A stretch of DNA of 64,000 nucleotides from contig NZ_CP061032.1 of the NCBI RefSeq assembly GCF_014490555.1, positions 1,798,001-1,862,000 on the forward strand, given 5' to 3'. This document shows positions 27,815 through 35,665 of this stretch, piece by piece. The notes under the pieces were generated by a model. It searched no databases. It was not told where the DNA came from and saw only the letters and a program-made list of their open reading frames with translations. Numbering within the stretch: the stretch's first letter is position 1; the number at the start of each line of letters is the position of its first letter. Made by a program: the position numbers and the translations under genes. Source of the DNA: Corynebacterium lujinxingii (GTDB lineage: Bacteria > Actinomycetota > Actinomycetes > Mycobacteriales > Mycobacteriaceae).

Positions 27815-28456
27815 GTGAAACGCCGCCGCACACTCGCCGCTTTGTCCGCAGCCATGATCGCCGTGGCGGTCCTTCCTGCCTGCGGAAACTCGGAAGACGA
27901 GGTGCGCATCGCGGAGCCGGTGCTCGACTTCCCGCAGACCAGCACCACGCCGACCCCGACGCCGACGACCACCGAGAACGACGACGAGGAGGCGACAACC
28001 TCGTCGACGACCACGAAATCGTCGTCAAGCAAGTCGACCTCGTCGAAGACCTCGTCGTCGAAGAGGACATCGACGAAGTCCTCCAGCCGCCGCTCGAGCA
28101 GCTCCGGCGGTTCCGGCGGCTCCGGCAACGCCGTGCGCGAGCCGGAGCCGGCGCCGGCGCGCGAGGTCGTCGCCCAGGACGAGCCGGGCGCGGCGTGTGC
28201 GTGGCCGTCGCAGGGCTCCCAGGGCTCCGGCGACGAGTACTCCACGTTCTGCGACCGCGAGTGGGCTCGCACCGTCACCCCGGACGGCCAGGACTACTAC
28301 TGGACCGCCCGCGGCAACGGCTGGGCGTCGGTGGACCCGCAGGACACCTCGAACGGCGTGTGCTGGTCGCGCGAGGACTTCGAGGGCGCTCCGGCGCAGA
28401 TCCAAAACGCGGTGCAATTCTGCGACGACAACGCCCCAGCCGAGGATGAGGCCTAG
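27815..28456 (+). CDS. Lipoprotein with a long Ser/Thr/Lys-rich linker
   Basis: 213 residues from a GTG preceded by GAAAGGAAG. The signal peptide ends in a lipobox (VLPAC), so Cys23 would be lipidated and the protein anchored outside the membrane. A low-complexity Thr/Pro and then Ser/Thr/Lys linker at about 42-98 could be O-mannosylated and span the wall. The C-terminal domain (about 120-213) has four cysteines and tryptophan/tyrosine-rich segments; I do not recognise it. A copy of the 12-nt motif at 28019 lies in the linker. Confidence 0.82.
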   Translation: MKRRRTLAALSAAMIAVAVLPACGNSEDEVRIAEPVLDFPQTSTTPTPTPTTTENDDEEATTSSTTTKSSSSKSTSSKTSSSKRTSTKSSSRRSSSSGGSGGSGNAVREPEPAPAREVVAQDEPGAACAWPSQGSQGSGDEYSTFCDREWARTVTPDGQDYYWTARGNGWASVDPQDTSNGVCWSREDFEGAPAQIQNAVQFCDDNAPAEDEA

Positions 28457-28495
28457 GTCGTCGAGACCGACACCGAGGAGTAACCCCCACAAGCT

Positions 28496-28522
28496 AAAAA
28501 GCGCCCTGGCCGGGCGCTTTTT
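28496..28522. terminator. Bidirectional terminator between the lipoprotein gene and clpP2
   Basis: AAAAA-GCGCCC-TGGCC-GGGCGC-TTTTT: a 6-bp GC stem flanked by A and T runs, so it works on both strands for the convergent genes. Confidence 0.93.
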
Positions 28523-28528
28523 GTGTTG

Positions 28529-29149
28529 CTAACCGTTGAGCTTGCGGTAGTCGAAGACCTGATCGATGATCCCGTACTCCACGGCCTCTTCGGCGGTGAG
28601 GATCTTGTCGCGGTCGGTGTCGATGCGCACCTGGTCCGCCGTGCGGCCCGTGTGGTGTGCCAACGTGTTTTCCATCAGGCGGCGCATGCGGTCGATCTCA
28701 GCGGCCTGGATCTCCAGGTCCGAGACCTGGCCCTGGGTGCCTTGGGTGGCCGGCTGGTGGATGAGCACGCGCGAGTTCGGCAGTGCCGCGCGCTTGCCCG
28801 GCGCACCGGCGGCGAGGATCACCGCAGCCGCAGAGGCGGCCTGGCCGAGGCAGACGGTCTGTACGTCGGGGCGGACGTACTGCATCGTGTCGTAAATCGC
28901 CATCAGCGCGGTGAACGAACCGCCCGGGGAGTTGATGTACATGGTGATGTCGCGATCCGGATCCTGGGACTCGAGCACGAGCAGCTGCGCCATGATGTCG
29001 TTCGCGGACGTGTCGTCGACCTGGGTGCCGAGGAAGACGATGCGCTCCTCAAACAGCTTGCCGTAGGGGTCGATCTGCTTCGTGCCGAAACTGGTTTCCT
29101 CGAGGAACTGCGGCAGCACGTAGCGGGAGCTGGGCATTTGGAAAGTCAT
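28529..29149 (-). CDS. clpP2: ATP-dependent Clp protease proteolytic subunit ClpP2
   Basis: 206 residues. The catalytic triad is Ser106 (GQAASAAA), His131 (LIHQP) and an Asp in TDRDK. Actinobacterial ClpP1 and ClpP2 form a mixed tetradecamer that needs both subunits. Thirty nucleotides separate it from clpP1 upstream, one operon. The GTQVDDTSAND region and the N-terminal extension are typical of ClpP2. Confidence 0.97.
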   Translation of the reverse strand: MTFQMPSSRYVLPQFLEETSFGTKQIDPYGKLFEERIVFLGTQVDDTSANDIMAQLLVLESQDPDRDITMYINSPGGSFTALMAIYDTMQYVRPDVQTVCLGQAASAAAVILAAGAPGKRAALPNSRVLIHQPATQGTQGQVSDLEIQAAEIDRMRRLMENTLAHHTGRTADQVRIDTDRDKILTAEEAVEYGIIDQVFDYRKLNG

Positions 29150-29179
29150 AGTCGTTATCTCCTTGAATCCTCGTGTGCC

Positions 29180-29776
29180 TTAGTTTTCGCCGATAGAGTG
29201 CTCGCCGGCCTGGGCGGCGTTCTCGATGACGTGGTCCACGATGCCGTACTCCTTGGCCTCGAGCGCGGTGAACCAGCGGTCGCGGTCAGAGTCCTTGGTG
29301 ATCTGTTCGAAGGACTGGCCGGTGTGCTCAGCGATGAGCTCGGCCATCTCGCGCTTCGTCGACGCGAACTGCTCTGCCTGGATCGCGATATCGGCAGCGG
29401 TGCCGCCCACACCTGCAGACGGCTGGTGCATCATGATGCGCGCGTGCGGCAGGGCGTAACGCTTGCCCTTGGTGCCGCCGGAGAGCAGGAACTGGCCCAT
29501 GGAGGCGGCCAGGCCCATGCCGTAGGTGGCGATGTCGCACGGGGAGTACTTCATCGTGTCGTAAATCGCCATACCGGCGGTCACGGAGCCGCCCGGCGAG
29601 TTGATGTAAAGGTTGATGTCGCGGGTCCGATCCTCTGCCGAGAGCAGCAGGATCTGGGCGCAGAGCTTGTTGGCGATCTCATCGTCCACCTGCTGACCCA
29701 GGAAAATGATGCGCTCCCGCAGGAGGCGCTCGTACACCGAGTCTCCCAAGTTCATGCCTTGAGTCGGGGAAGTCAT
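29180..29776 (-). CDS. clpP1: ATP-dependent Clp protease proteolytic subunit ClpP1
   Basis: 198 residues from the ATG at 29774-29776, backed by AAGGAG 9 nt upstream; the frame is open further up but without support. Ser92 (GLAASMGQ), His117 (IMMHQPS) and Asp in SDRDRW form the catalytic triad. It is the first gene of clpP1-clpP2, and a ClgR-like operator lies about 75-90 bp upstream. Confidence 0.97.
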   Translation of the reverse strand: MTSPTQGMNLGDSVYERLLRERIIFLGQQVDDEIANKLCAQILLLSAEDRTRDINLYINSPGGSVTAGMAIYDTMKYSPCDIATYGMGLAASMGQFLLSGGTKGKRYALPHARIMMHQPSAGVGGTAADIAIQAEQFASTKREMAELIAEHTGQSFEQITKDSDRDRWFTALEAKEYGIVDHVIENAAQAGEHSIGEN

Positions 29777-29848
29777 GGCAGATGCTCCTTCGCTAGTTTT
29801 GTCGTGTAACGCCACTACCCTACTCGGCAGCTCTGCCAACTCCGAGCC

Positions 29849-29866
29849 TGTTCGCTACCGGCGTAC
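29849..29866. promoter_or_regulatory. ClgR-type operator upstream of clpP1P2
   Basis: TGTTCGCTACCGGCGTAC matches the published ClgR consensus WNNWCGCYNANRGCGWWS at every fixed position but one (C instead of the central A). ClgR activates clpP1P2 in C. glutamicum and Streptomyces, and the site is where an activator would sit. Binding is inferred. Confidence 0.72.
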
Positions 29867-29886
29867 GGGCCACTCTTTTCAGCAAC

Positions 29887-29926
29887 GCAAAAGCGGCCGG
29901 AAGCATGATCGCTCCCGGCCGCTTAA
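29887..29926 (-). terminator. Rho-independent terminator after trigger factor
   Basis: On the minus strand AAGCGGCCGG and CCGGCCGCTT pair over a 14-nt loop, followed by TTTTGC. It lies just after the tig stop and before the clpP1 promoter. Confidence 0.88.
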
Positions 29927-29939
29927 AAGGCGTAGAAAA

Positions 29940-31292
29940 TTAGTCTTCGGACTCTGCCTCGTCCTCTTCCTCGATCTCGCCGAAGTACTCGTTCGGATCG
30001 ACCTTGTTGCCGGCCTCGTCCTTCACCGAGGTGCGCGAGATGGCGGCGGCGAGAGCCTTGCCGCGGCGCACGTCGGAGAACAGGTTGGCAATCTGGCCGG
30101 ACTGCTGCAGCTGGGCGACGAACTGGTTCGGGTCCATGCCGTAGGACTGCGCCGTGAACAGGATGTGGTCGGTGAGCTCCTGCTGGGAGACCTCCGGCTT
30201 TTCCTCCTCGGCGACGGCGTCGAGGAACAGCTGGGTGCGCACAGACTCCTCGGCCTGCTCGCGGGACTGCTTGTCAAACTCCTCGCGGGTCGTACCCTGC
30301 GCCTCGAGCATCTGCGCCAGCGCGTTCTCGTCGTGGGCCATCTGGCCGAGCAGCTGGTGGAGCTGGTTGTGCACCTGCTCGTCGACGATCGACTCCGGCA
30401 GCGCGAACTCGACCTGGGAGAGGGCGGCCTTGAGCACCTCGTCGCGGATGTCGGCGGCCTGCTGCGCCTTCGCGTTCTCCTCGACCTGCTCGCGGGTGGA
30501 GTTACGCAGCTCGTCGACGGTGTCGAACTCGGAGGCCATCTGCGCGAACTCGTCGTCAAGCTCGGGCAGCTTGCGCTCCTTGGTCTGCTTGACGGTGACC
30601 TTAACGTTGGCTTCCTCGCCCTTGTGGTCGCCGTACTGAATCTTGGAGGTGAACTCGCCCTCCTCGCCGGACTTCAGGCCGCGCAGTGCCTTGTCCAGGC
30701 CGTCGAGCAGGTCGTCGGCGCCGACGCGGTAGGTCAGGCCCTCGGCGGATGCGTCGTCGAGCTTCTCGCCGTCGACGGTCGCCTCGAGGTCGATGATGGC
30801 GAAGTCGTTGGTCTTGAGCTTGCGCTTGGTGTCCTTCAGCTCACCGAAGCGCTCACGCAGGGTGTCCAGCTCGGCGTCGACAGCCTCGTCGTCGACCTTG
30901 AGCTCCGGCACGGTGACGTCGATCTTGGAGAAGTCCGGCACGGTGATCTCCGGGCGGACGTCGACCTCAGCGGTGAACTCGACAACGTCGTTGTCCTCGA
31001 TCTTGGTGATGTCGATCTCCGGCTGGCCGAGCGGGTTGATGTCGTTCTCTGCGAGCGCGGTCTCGTAGCGGGTCGGCAGCATGTCGTTGACAACCTGCTC
31101 GAGGATCGGGCCGCGGCCGAAGCGGGCGTCAATGAGCTGGCGCGGGGCCTTGCCACGGCGGAAGCCCGGGATGTTGACCTGCTGGGAGATCGCCTTGTAC
31201 GCCTGGTCGATCTCCGGGCCCAGCTCGTCGAACGGCACGCTGACGTTGAGCTTCACGCGGGTGTCGCTGAGCTTTTCGACGTTAGTCTTCAC
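29940..31292 (-). CDS. tig: Trigger factor, ribosome-bound chaperone and prolyl isomerase
   Basis: 450 residues from a GTG at 31292 with AGGAG 7 nt upstream; nine more codons are open but lack a ribosome-binding site. The ribosome-binding signature GFRRGKAPRQ lies near 44-53, the FKBP-type domain follows at about 150-240, and the C-terminal helical domain is long and acidic at its end. It lies next to the clp genes as in many bacteria. Confidence 0.96.
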   Translation of the reverse strand: MKTNVEKLSDTRVKLNVSVPFDELGPEIDQAYKAISQQVNIPGFRRGKAPRQLIDARFGRGPILEQVVNDMLPTRYETALAENDINPLGQPEIDITKIEDNDVVEFTAEVDVRPEITVPDFSKIDVTVPELKVDDEAVDAELDTLRERFGELKDTKRKLKTNDFAIIDLEATVDGEKLDDASAEGLTYRVGADDLLDGLDKALRGLKSGEEGEFTSKIQYGDHKGEEANVKVTVKQTKERKLPELDDEFAQMASEFDTVDELRNSTREQVEENAKAQQAADIRDEVLKAALSQVEFALPESIVDEQVHNQLHQLLGQMAHDENALAQMLEAQGTTREEFDKQSREQAEESVRTQLFLDAVAEEEKPEVSQQELTDHILFTAQSYGMDPNQFVAQLQQSGQIANLFSDVRRGKALAAAISRTSVKDEAGNKVDPNEYFGEIEEEDEAESED

Positions 31293-31374
31293 GGGTTTCT
31301 CCTGTACTTGTTCGAACAACGAGTGTCAGATGGTTTTTATGTGGCGGGCCCGCATTACTGCGGACCCGCCGTTG

Positions 31375-31448
31375 TCGGGGCGACAGGATTTGAACCTGCG
31401 ACCCCCTGCTCCCAAAGCAGGTGCGCTACCAAACTGCGCCACGCCCCG
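31375..31448 (-). tRNA. tRNA-Pro (anticodon TGG)
   Basis: A 74-nt cloverleaf on the minus strand: acceptor CGGGGCG/CGCCCCG, anticodon stem CTGCT/AGCAG around TTTGGGA giving anticodon TGG, and T-loop GTTCAAATC. CCA is not encoded. It lies just upstream of tig. Confidence 0.96.
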
Positions 31449-31551
31449 GTTGGCGGCTAAACCGCCACGGTATGAGCCGGATTGGAATGCCCGCACGCGG
31501 CTCAGGTCGTACATTGTAGCGGGGGTTAAAACACCCCTCGCATTAAGGGCA

Positions 31552-31584
31552 CAAAAACGCCGGCCCCGCAACCGGAACCGGCGT
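31552..31584 (-). terminator. Terminator after tRNA-Gly
   Basis: Minus-strand stem ACGCCGG / CCGGCGT with a 14-nt loop, followed by TTTTTGT, between tRNA-Gly and tRNA-Pro. It suggests separate transcripts for the two tRNAs. Confidence 0.75.
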
Positions 31585-31591
31585 CTACCCT

Positions 31592-31666
31592 TGGAGGGAA
31601 TGACGGGAATCGAACCCGCGTCTTCAGCTTGGAAGGCTGAGGTATTAGCCACTATACGACATTCCC
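31592..31666 (-). tRNA. tRNA-Gly (anticodon TCC)
   Basis: Minus-strand cloverleaf with acceptor GGGAATG/CATTCCC, anticodon loop CTTCCAA (anticodon TCC) and T-loop GTTCGATTC. CCA is encoded at its 3' end (31592-31594). Confidence 0.96.
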
Positions 31667-31744
31667 ATGTGCGAAAATCGCTGCCAGGAACTTTAGCGCA
31701 GGCGCATGCGTTGAACCAAACAGCAACGAATTTTAGGAGGAGCC

Positions 31745-32518
31745 ATGCTCGGTCTACTGCTCATCGTTCTCGTCGTCGGCGCGCTGTTTGCGCTGCCGTC
31801 GTCGGGGGGTCGTCGTCAAGTGCAGCAGCGCCAGCAGGTCTCGTTCGACGACGCGTACGCGGACGCGAAGCGCTGGACCGACCGGCTGGGCTCGCAGGTG
31901 CTCAACTTATCCGGCAACGACGCCGCCTCCACCCAGGCGATGGCGGACGCGTCCGAGCGTTTTAACGCAGCTTCCGCAGGGCTTGCCGACGCCCGCACGC
32001 CCAAGCAGGCCATGCTCGCGCGCGAATCCGCGCTGGAGGGGCTACACTACGTCAACGCCGCCCGCGAGATCATGGGGCTGCCCGCCGGCCCCGCGCTGCC
32101 TGAATTGGAAGGCCAGCGCCAGGCGGGGCGCGTGACCGAGGAGCGCAGCGTGCGCCAGGAAGACGGCACCGTGGTCACCGCATCGCCGGTGGCCACCGAG
32201 GCGACCCCGCACTACTACCCCGGCGGCGCGGTTGCCGGGCGCCCGGTTCCGGCCGGTTGGTACTCCACTGCATGGTGGGCCCCGGCGATGATGACGGGCA
32301 TGTGGGCGGCGTCGTCGATGATGTTCTACTCCACCATGTTCGCGGGCATGTCCGGTGCTGCTTCGGCTGAGGCGTTTGAGGCCGGCGGCCTGGGCGACGC
32401 GGGCGCGGGCGCCGAGGGCATGGGAGACATGGGTGACATGGGGGATGCCGGCGGCGATTTCGGCGGGGATTTTGGCGACTTCGGCGGCGGCTTCGACTTC
32501 GGCGGCTTCGACTTTTAA
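31745..32518 (+). CDS. Membrane-anchored protein with glycine/aspartate/phenylalanine-rich tail
   Basis: 257 residues. One N-terminal helix (2-18, LGLLLIVLVVGALFALP) is followed by a helical charged region (25-130), a tryptophan/methionine-rich hydrophobic patch at about 175-205, and a tail dominated by GDMGD and GGDFGG repeats. It resembles DUF1542-like actinobacterial proteins of unknown function. TAGGAGGA is the ribosome-binding site. It ends 52 bp before etfB and may share its transcript. Confidence 0.8.
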   Translation: MLGLLLIVLVVGALFALPSSGGRRQVQQRQQVSFDDAYADAKRWTDRLGSQVLNLSGNDAASTQAMADASERFNAASAGLADARTPKQAMLARESALEGLHYVNAAREIMGLPAGPALPELEGQRQAGRVTEERSVRQEDGTVVTASPVATEATPHYYPGGAVAGRPVPAGWYSTAWWAPAMMTGMWAASSMMFYSTMFAGMSGAASAEAFEAGGLGDAGAGAEGMGDMGDMGDAGGDFGGDFGDFGGGFDFGGFDF

Positions 32519-32570
32519 CAGTGCGCTAAGCTGCGCACGATTGCCTAACCCCTAGCTATAAGGAGTGGCC

Positions 32571-33347
32571 GTGCGTATTGCCGTGCTGCTGAAAGAGGTG
32601 CCGGACACCTACAGCGACCGCGAGATGAACCTCGAGACGGGCTTGACGGACCGTTCGGGCGACGTCGTTGCCGACGAGGTCGGCGAGCGCGCCGTAGAGG
32701 CCGCCCTGCGCATCGCAGAGTCGCTTGACGACGACACCGTGGTCGAAATCCTAAGCGTCGGCCTCGACACCGCCGCCGACTCCGTGCGCCGCGGCATCGC
32801 CATGGGCGCCTCCGATGCGTACCTGGTTTCCGACGACGCCCTGATCGGCGCCGACGTGACGCTGACCGCCGAGGTGCTATCCGCGCTCGTGCGCCAAAAC
32901 GGCTACGACCTGGTGGTCGCCGGCGCGATGTCCTCGGACGGCGGCACCGGTGTTGTCGCCCCGATGATCGCCGAGCACCTCGACTGGCCGGTGCTGACGA
33001 ATGTGACGGAAGCGGCGGTGACGGGGTCGTCGATAAGCGCGACGCAAGCCTCTGATGGCGCGGTGGTCGAACTGCGTGCCGACCTGCCCGCGGTGGTTGC
33101 GGTGGCCGACGAATTCGCCGACGCCCGCTACCCCAACTTCAAGGGGCTCATGGCGGCGAAGAAGAAGGAACTCAACGCCGTCACGCTGGCGGATCTGGGC
33201 GTGGACGCGGAGGATTTCACCCACCCGCGCGCGATCATGGTCGCGATTGACAAGCGCGCTGCTCGCGAGCGCGGCGAGATCATCGACGGTAACTCCACCG
33301 CCGCCGCCCGCTTTGTCGACTACCTCGAAGACAACAACCTCATCTAA
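32571..33347 (+). CDS. etfB: Electron transfer flavoprotein beta subunit
   Basis: 258 residues from the GTG at 32571, placed 5 nt after AGGAG; a GTG at 32565 overlaps that site and is less likely. ETF beta binds AMP and pairs with EtfA to carry electrons from acyl-CoA dehydrogenases to the quinone pool. Signatures VKEVPDTY-like start (LLKEVPDTYSD), AGAMSSDGGTGVVAPMIAE and NFKGLMAAKKKEL are conserved. A copy of the 12-nt motif at 33027 lies here, read as SSIS with an ATA codon. Confidence 0.95.
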   Translation: MRIAVLLKEVPDTYSDREMNLETGLTDRSGDVVADEVGERAVEAALRIAESLDDDTVVEILSVGLDTAADSVRRGIAMGASDAYLVSDDALIGADVTLTAEVLSALVRQNGYDLVVAGAMSSDGGTGVVAPMIAEHLDWPVLTNVTEAAVTGSSISATQASDGAVVELRADLPAVVAVADEFADARYPNFKGLMAAKKKELNAVTLADLGVDAEDFTHPRAIMVAIDKRAARERGEIIDGNSTAAARFVDYLEDNNLI

Positions 33348-33356
33348 GGAGCCCCC

Positions 33357-34286
33357 ATGACTGAAATTCTCGTTGTCCCGGACCGCTCCTTTAACGGCGG
33401 CCTCGACCACGGCGCCGCCGAGCTGATCGGCGCCGCGTCCGAACTCGGCACGCCCGTCGTGCTTACCGACGCCACCGCCCACGCCGACGCCTTGGGCGAG
33501 CTGGGTGCGGCGACGGTGCTGGTCTCCGACGCGCCGCTTGCCGACGCCACCGCCGCCGCCATCGACACCATCAACCCCGCCGCCGTGTTGTTTTCCCACT
33601 CCGTGCGCGGGCGCGAAGTCGCCGGCCGCGTCGCCGTGCGTGCGGATAGGGCGCTGCTCACCGACGCCGTGGCTGTGCGCCGCGACGATGAGGGCATCGT
33701 CACCGACCACCAGAACTTCGGCGGCGCCTACAACGCCACCGCCGCCGCGACCCACTCCGCGCCGGTGATCACACTGCGCGCAGGTGCCGTGGAAACCCGC
33801 GCCGCGGCTGCCTCGCCCGAGGTGCGCGAGTTGCCCGTCGAGGCCTCCGGCCGACGCGTCGTCGAGGTCGTCTCGGCCACCCCGGTCGAGCGCACCTCCA
33901 CCCGCCCCGACCTGCTCACCGCCGACAAGGTCGTCGCCGGCGGTGTCTCGCTTGGCGATGCCGACATGTTCGAACAGCTCGTCGGCGGACTCGCCGACAC
34001 CCTCGGCGCCGCGGTCGGCGCAACCCGCTCCGCCGTCGACGAAGACCAGGTGGACTACGAGGCGCAGATCGGCCAGACCGGCGTGGTCGTCAGCCCAAAG
34101 CTCTACATCGGCATCGGCATCTCCGGCGCGGTCCAGCACCTCGTGGGCATGCAGACCGCGGACCACATCCTGGCGATCAACAACGACGAGGACGCCCCCA
34201 TCTTCGACATCGCAGACTTCGGCATCGTCGGCGACATCTTCGACCTGGTGCCGGACATTATCTCCGAAATCGAGGCACGCAAGTAA
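33357..34286 (+). CDS. etfA: Electron transfer flavoprotein alpha subunit
   Basis: 309 residues. The FAD-binding C-terminal domain contains GATRSAVD (usual SRA.VD), QIGQTG, PKLYIGIGISGAVQH and the terminal IFDIADFGIVGD (FG.VGD). The order etfB-etfA and the 9-nt gap with GGAG show one operon. EtfA carries the redox FAD. Confidence 0.96.
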   Translation: MTEILVVPDRSFNGGLDHGAAELIGAASELGTPVVLTDATAHADALGELGAATVLVSDAPLADATAAAIDTINPAAVLFSHSVRGREVAGRVAVRADRALLTDAVAVRRDDEGIVTDHQNFGGAYNATAAATHSAPVITLRAGAVETRAAAASPEVRELPVEASGRRVVEVVSATPVERTSTRPDLLTADKVVAGGVSLGDADMFEQLVGGLADTLGAAVGATRSAVDEDQVDYEAQIGQTGVVVSPKLYIGIGISGAVQHLVGMQTADHILAINNDEDAPIFDIADFGIVGDIFDLVPDIISEIEARK

Positions 34287-35551
34287 TGGTCCAACTCCGT
34301 CGCGGCCTGCCCCGCGTTCCCGGCGGCGAGCCATGGCCCCCGCTTATCGACGACACCCCCGCCCCCGCACCAGCCCCGGCAATGCGCCAGGGCCTGCCGC
34401 GCGTGCCAGGCGGCGAGCCGTGGCCGCCGGTTGCTGCCGCGCCTGTTGCTGCCGACACCGCTGCTGCCGCGTCCGCCGAAAACACCGTCGAGGTGCCGCT
34501 GCGCCGCGGCCTGCCACGTGTCGCCGGCGGCGACGGGTGGCCGCCCGCTGGCACCGTGCGCGTCGCCGCGCCGCCGGAGGCCGCTGCGCCCGCAGCTGAG
34601 CCCGCACCGGTAGCCGAACCGGCACCAGCACCGGCCCCGGCACCTGCTGCCGCCGCTACGCCGAAGCCTGAACCGGTGGAGGCGGAGCGGGGGCGTGGGG
34701 TCGTCGATAAGCGATGGCTCGTGGCTCTCGCACTGCTGGCAGTGGTTGCGATCCTCGGGGCGCGCTGGTTTATCGGCACCGACACCGGCGCCGACTTCGT
34801 CGAGCGTTACGACGGCACCCAGCCGCTTCCCGACAACGCCCCCGTCGGCTTCCCCGCGTGGCTGAACTGGGCGCACTTCTTCAACATGTTCCTCATGGCG
34901 ATGATCATCAAAACCGGCATCGACGTGCGGAGGGAGAAGCGGCCGGCGGGCTATTGGACGTCGAAACGCGGACGCAAGATCTCGCTGACGCAATGGCTGC
35001 ACCAAACCCTCGACATCGCGTGGGTCGTGCTCGGCGTCGTGTTCTACGTGCTGCTGTTTACCACCGGCCAATGGATGCGCATCGTGCCGACGAGCTGGGA
35101 GGCCATCCCGAACGCCATCTCCGCCGGCCTGCAATACCTCGCGCTGGACTGGCCGAACGAGCGCAGCTGGGTGGCGTACAACGCGCTGCAGGAACTGTTC
35201 TACTTCCTCACCGTGTTCATCGCATCGCCGCTGGCGATCGTGTCCGGGTTCCGCATGAGCTCCATGTGGCCGAAGTCGTGGACCGGGGTGCCCGTCGCGT
35301 GGGCGCGCGCCGTGCACTTCCCGACGATGATCTACTTCCTGGTATTCATCGCCATCCACGTCTTCCTCGTGCTGACCACCGGCGTGCGCTCGAACATGAA
35401 CGGCATGTTCACTGCGCGCGAGTCGTCGGACTGGATCGGCGTGCTGGTGTTCCTGCTGGCACTGGCTGTGACCGCGCTCGGGTGGTTCGTTGCCCGCGGG
35501 TCGTTTGCGGCGCCACTTGCCAAACTGACCGGCAAAGTGACCAAGCGGTAG
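34286..35551 (+). CDS. Cytochrome b561-like membrane protein with a triplicated N-terminal peptide
   Basis: 421 residues. Three copies of RGLPRVPGGEPWPP lie at 6-19, 35-48 and 74-87 (the third varied), separated by Ala/Pro linkers. A membrane domain follows with five or so helices from about 142. Histidines in WAHFFN, WLHQTLD, RAVHFPTMIYF and IAIHVFLV could bind heme, as in cytochrome b561 or hydrogenase cytochrome b subunits. The ATG overlaps the etfA stop (TAATG), so it may take electrons from ETF, which is inference. The 12-nt motif occurs twice (34342 and 34701), the second encoding VVDK beside the first helix. Confidence 0.83.
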   Translation: MVQLRRGLPRVPGGEPWPPLIDDTPAPAPAPAMRQGLPRVPGGEPWPPVAAAPVAADTAAAASAENTVEVPLRRGLPRVAGGDGWPPAGTVRVAAPPEAAAPAAEPAPVAEPAPAPAPAPAAAATPKPEPVEAERGRGVVDKRWLVALALLAVVAILGARWFIGTDTGADFVERYDGTQPLPDNAPVGFPAWLNWAHFFNMFLMAMIIKTGIDVRREKRPAGYWTSKRGRKISLTQWLHQTLDIAWVVLGVVFYVLLFTTGQWMRIVPTSWEAIPNAISAGLQYLALDWPNERSWVAYNALQELFYFLTVFIASPLAIVSGFRMSSMWPKSWTGVPVAWARAVHFPTMIYFLVFIAIHVFLVLTTGVRSNMNGMFTARESSDWIGVLVFLLALAVTALGWFVARGSFAAPLAKLTGKVTKR

Positions 35552-35569
35552 CTGTCAAGGGGTTTGCCA

Positions 35570-35620
35570 ATCTGTGGATAACTTTCCGGCGTGTGCCGGT
35601 GGGTTATCCACAGATTTTTT
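35570..35620. repeat. Inverted DnaA-box element, copy C, with T-run
   Basis: ATCTGTGGATAAC at 35570-35582 and GTTATCCACAGAT at 35603-35615 are perfect 13-nt arms over a 20-nt centre, followed by TTTTTT-like sequence. It could terminate the etf operon. It precedes the second DUF222/HNH gene by about 45 bp, as copy B does the first. Confidence 0.8.
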
Positions 35621-35665
35621 GTTGGGCCTTGTTGGGTCGTTGGGGGCGGCTTTAGCGTTTGGGTC

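Noticed and set aside
27959..28030. Motif copy at 28019 as simple TCG-repeat chance match
   Set aside because: The linker is TCG-rich, so this one copy is weak evidence on its own. It was kept in the count, but the conclusion does not depend on it.
27940..28110. Ser/Thr/Lys linker as a tandem DNA repeat or CRISPR
   Set aside because: The repetition is imperfect codon-level low complexity within a lipoprotein gene, with no spacer structure. No CRISPR array was seen anywhere in the window.
31326..31652. 108-codon minus-strand frame over the tRNA genes
   Set aside because: It overlaps tRNA-Pro and part of tRNA-Gly entirely and has no ribosome-binding site. The tRNAs explain the sequence.
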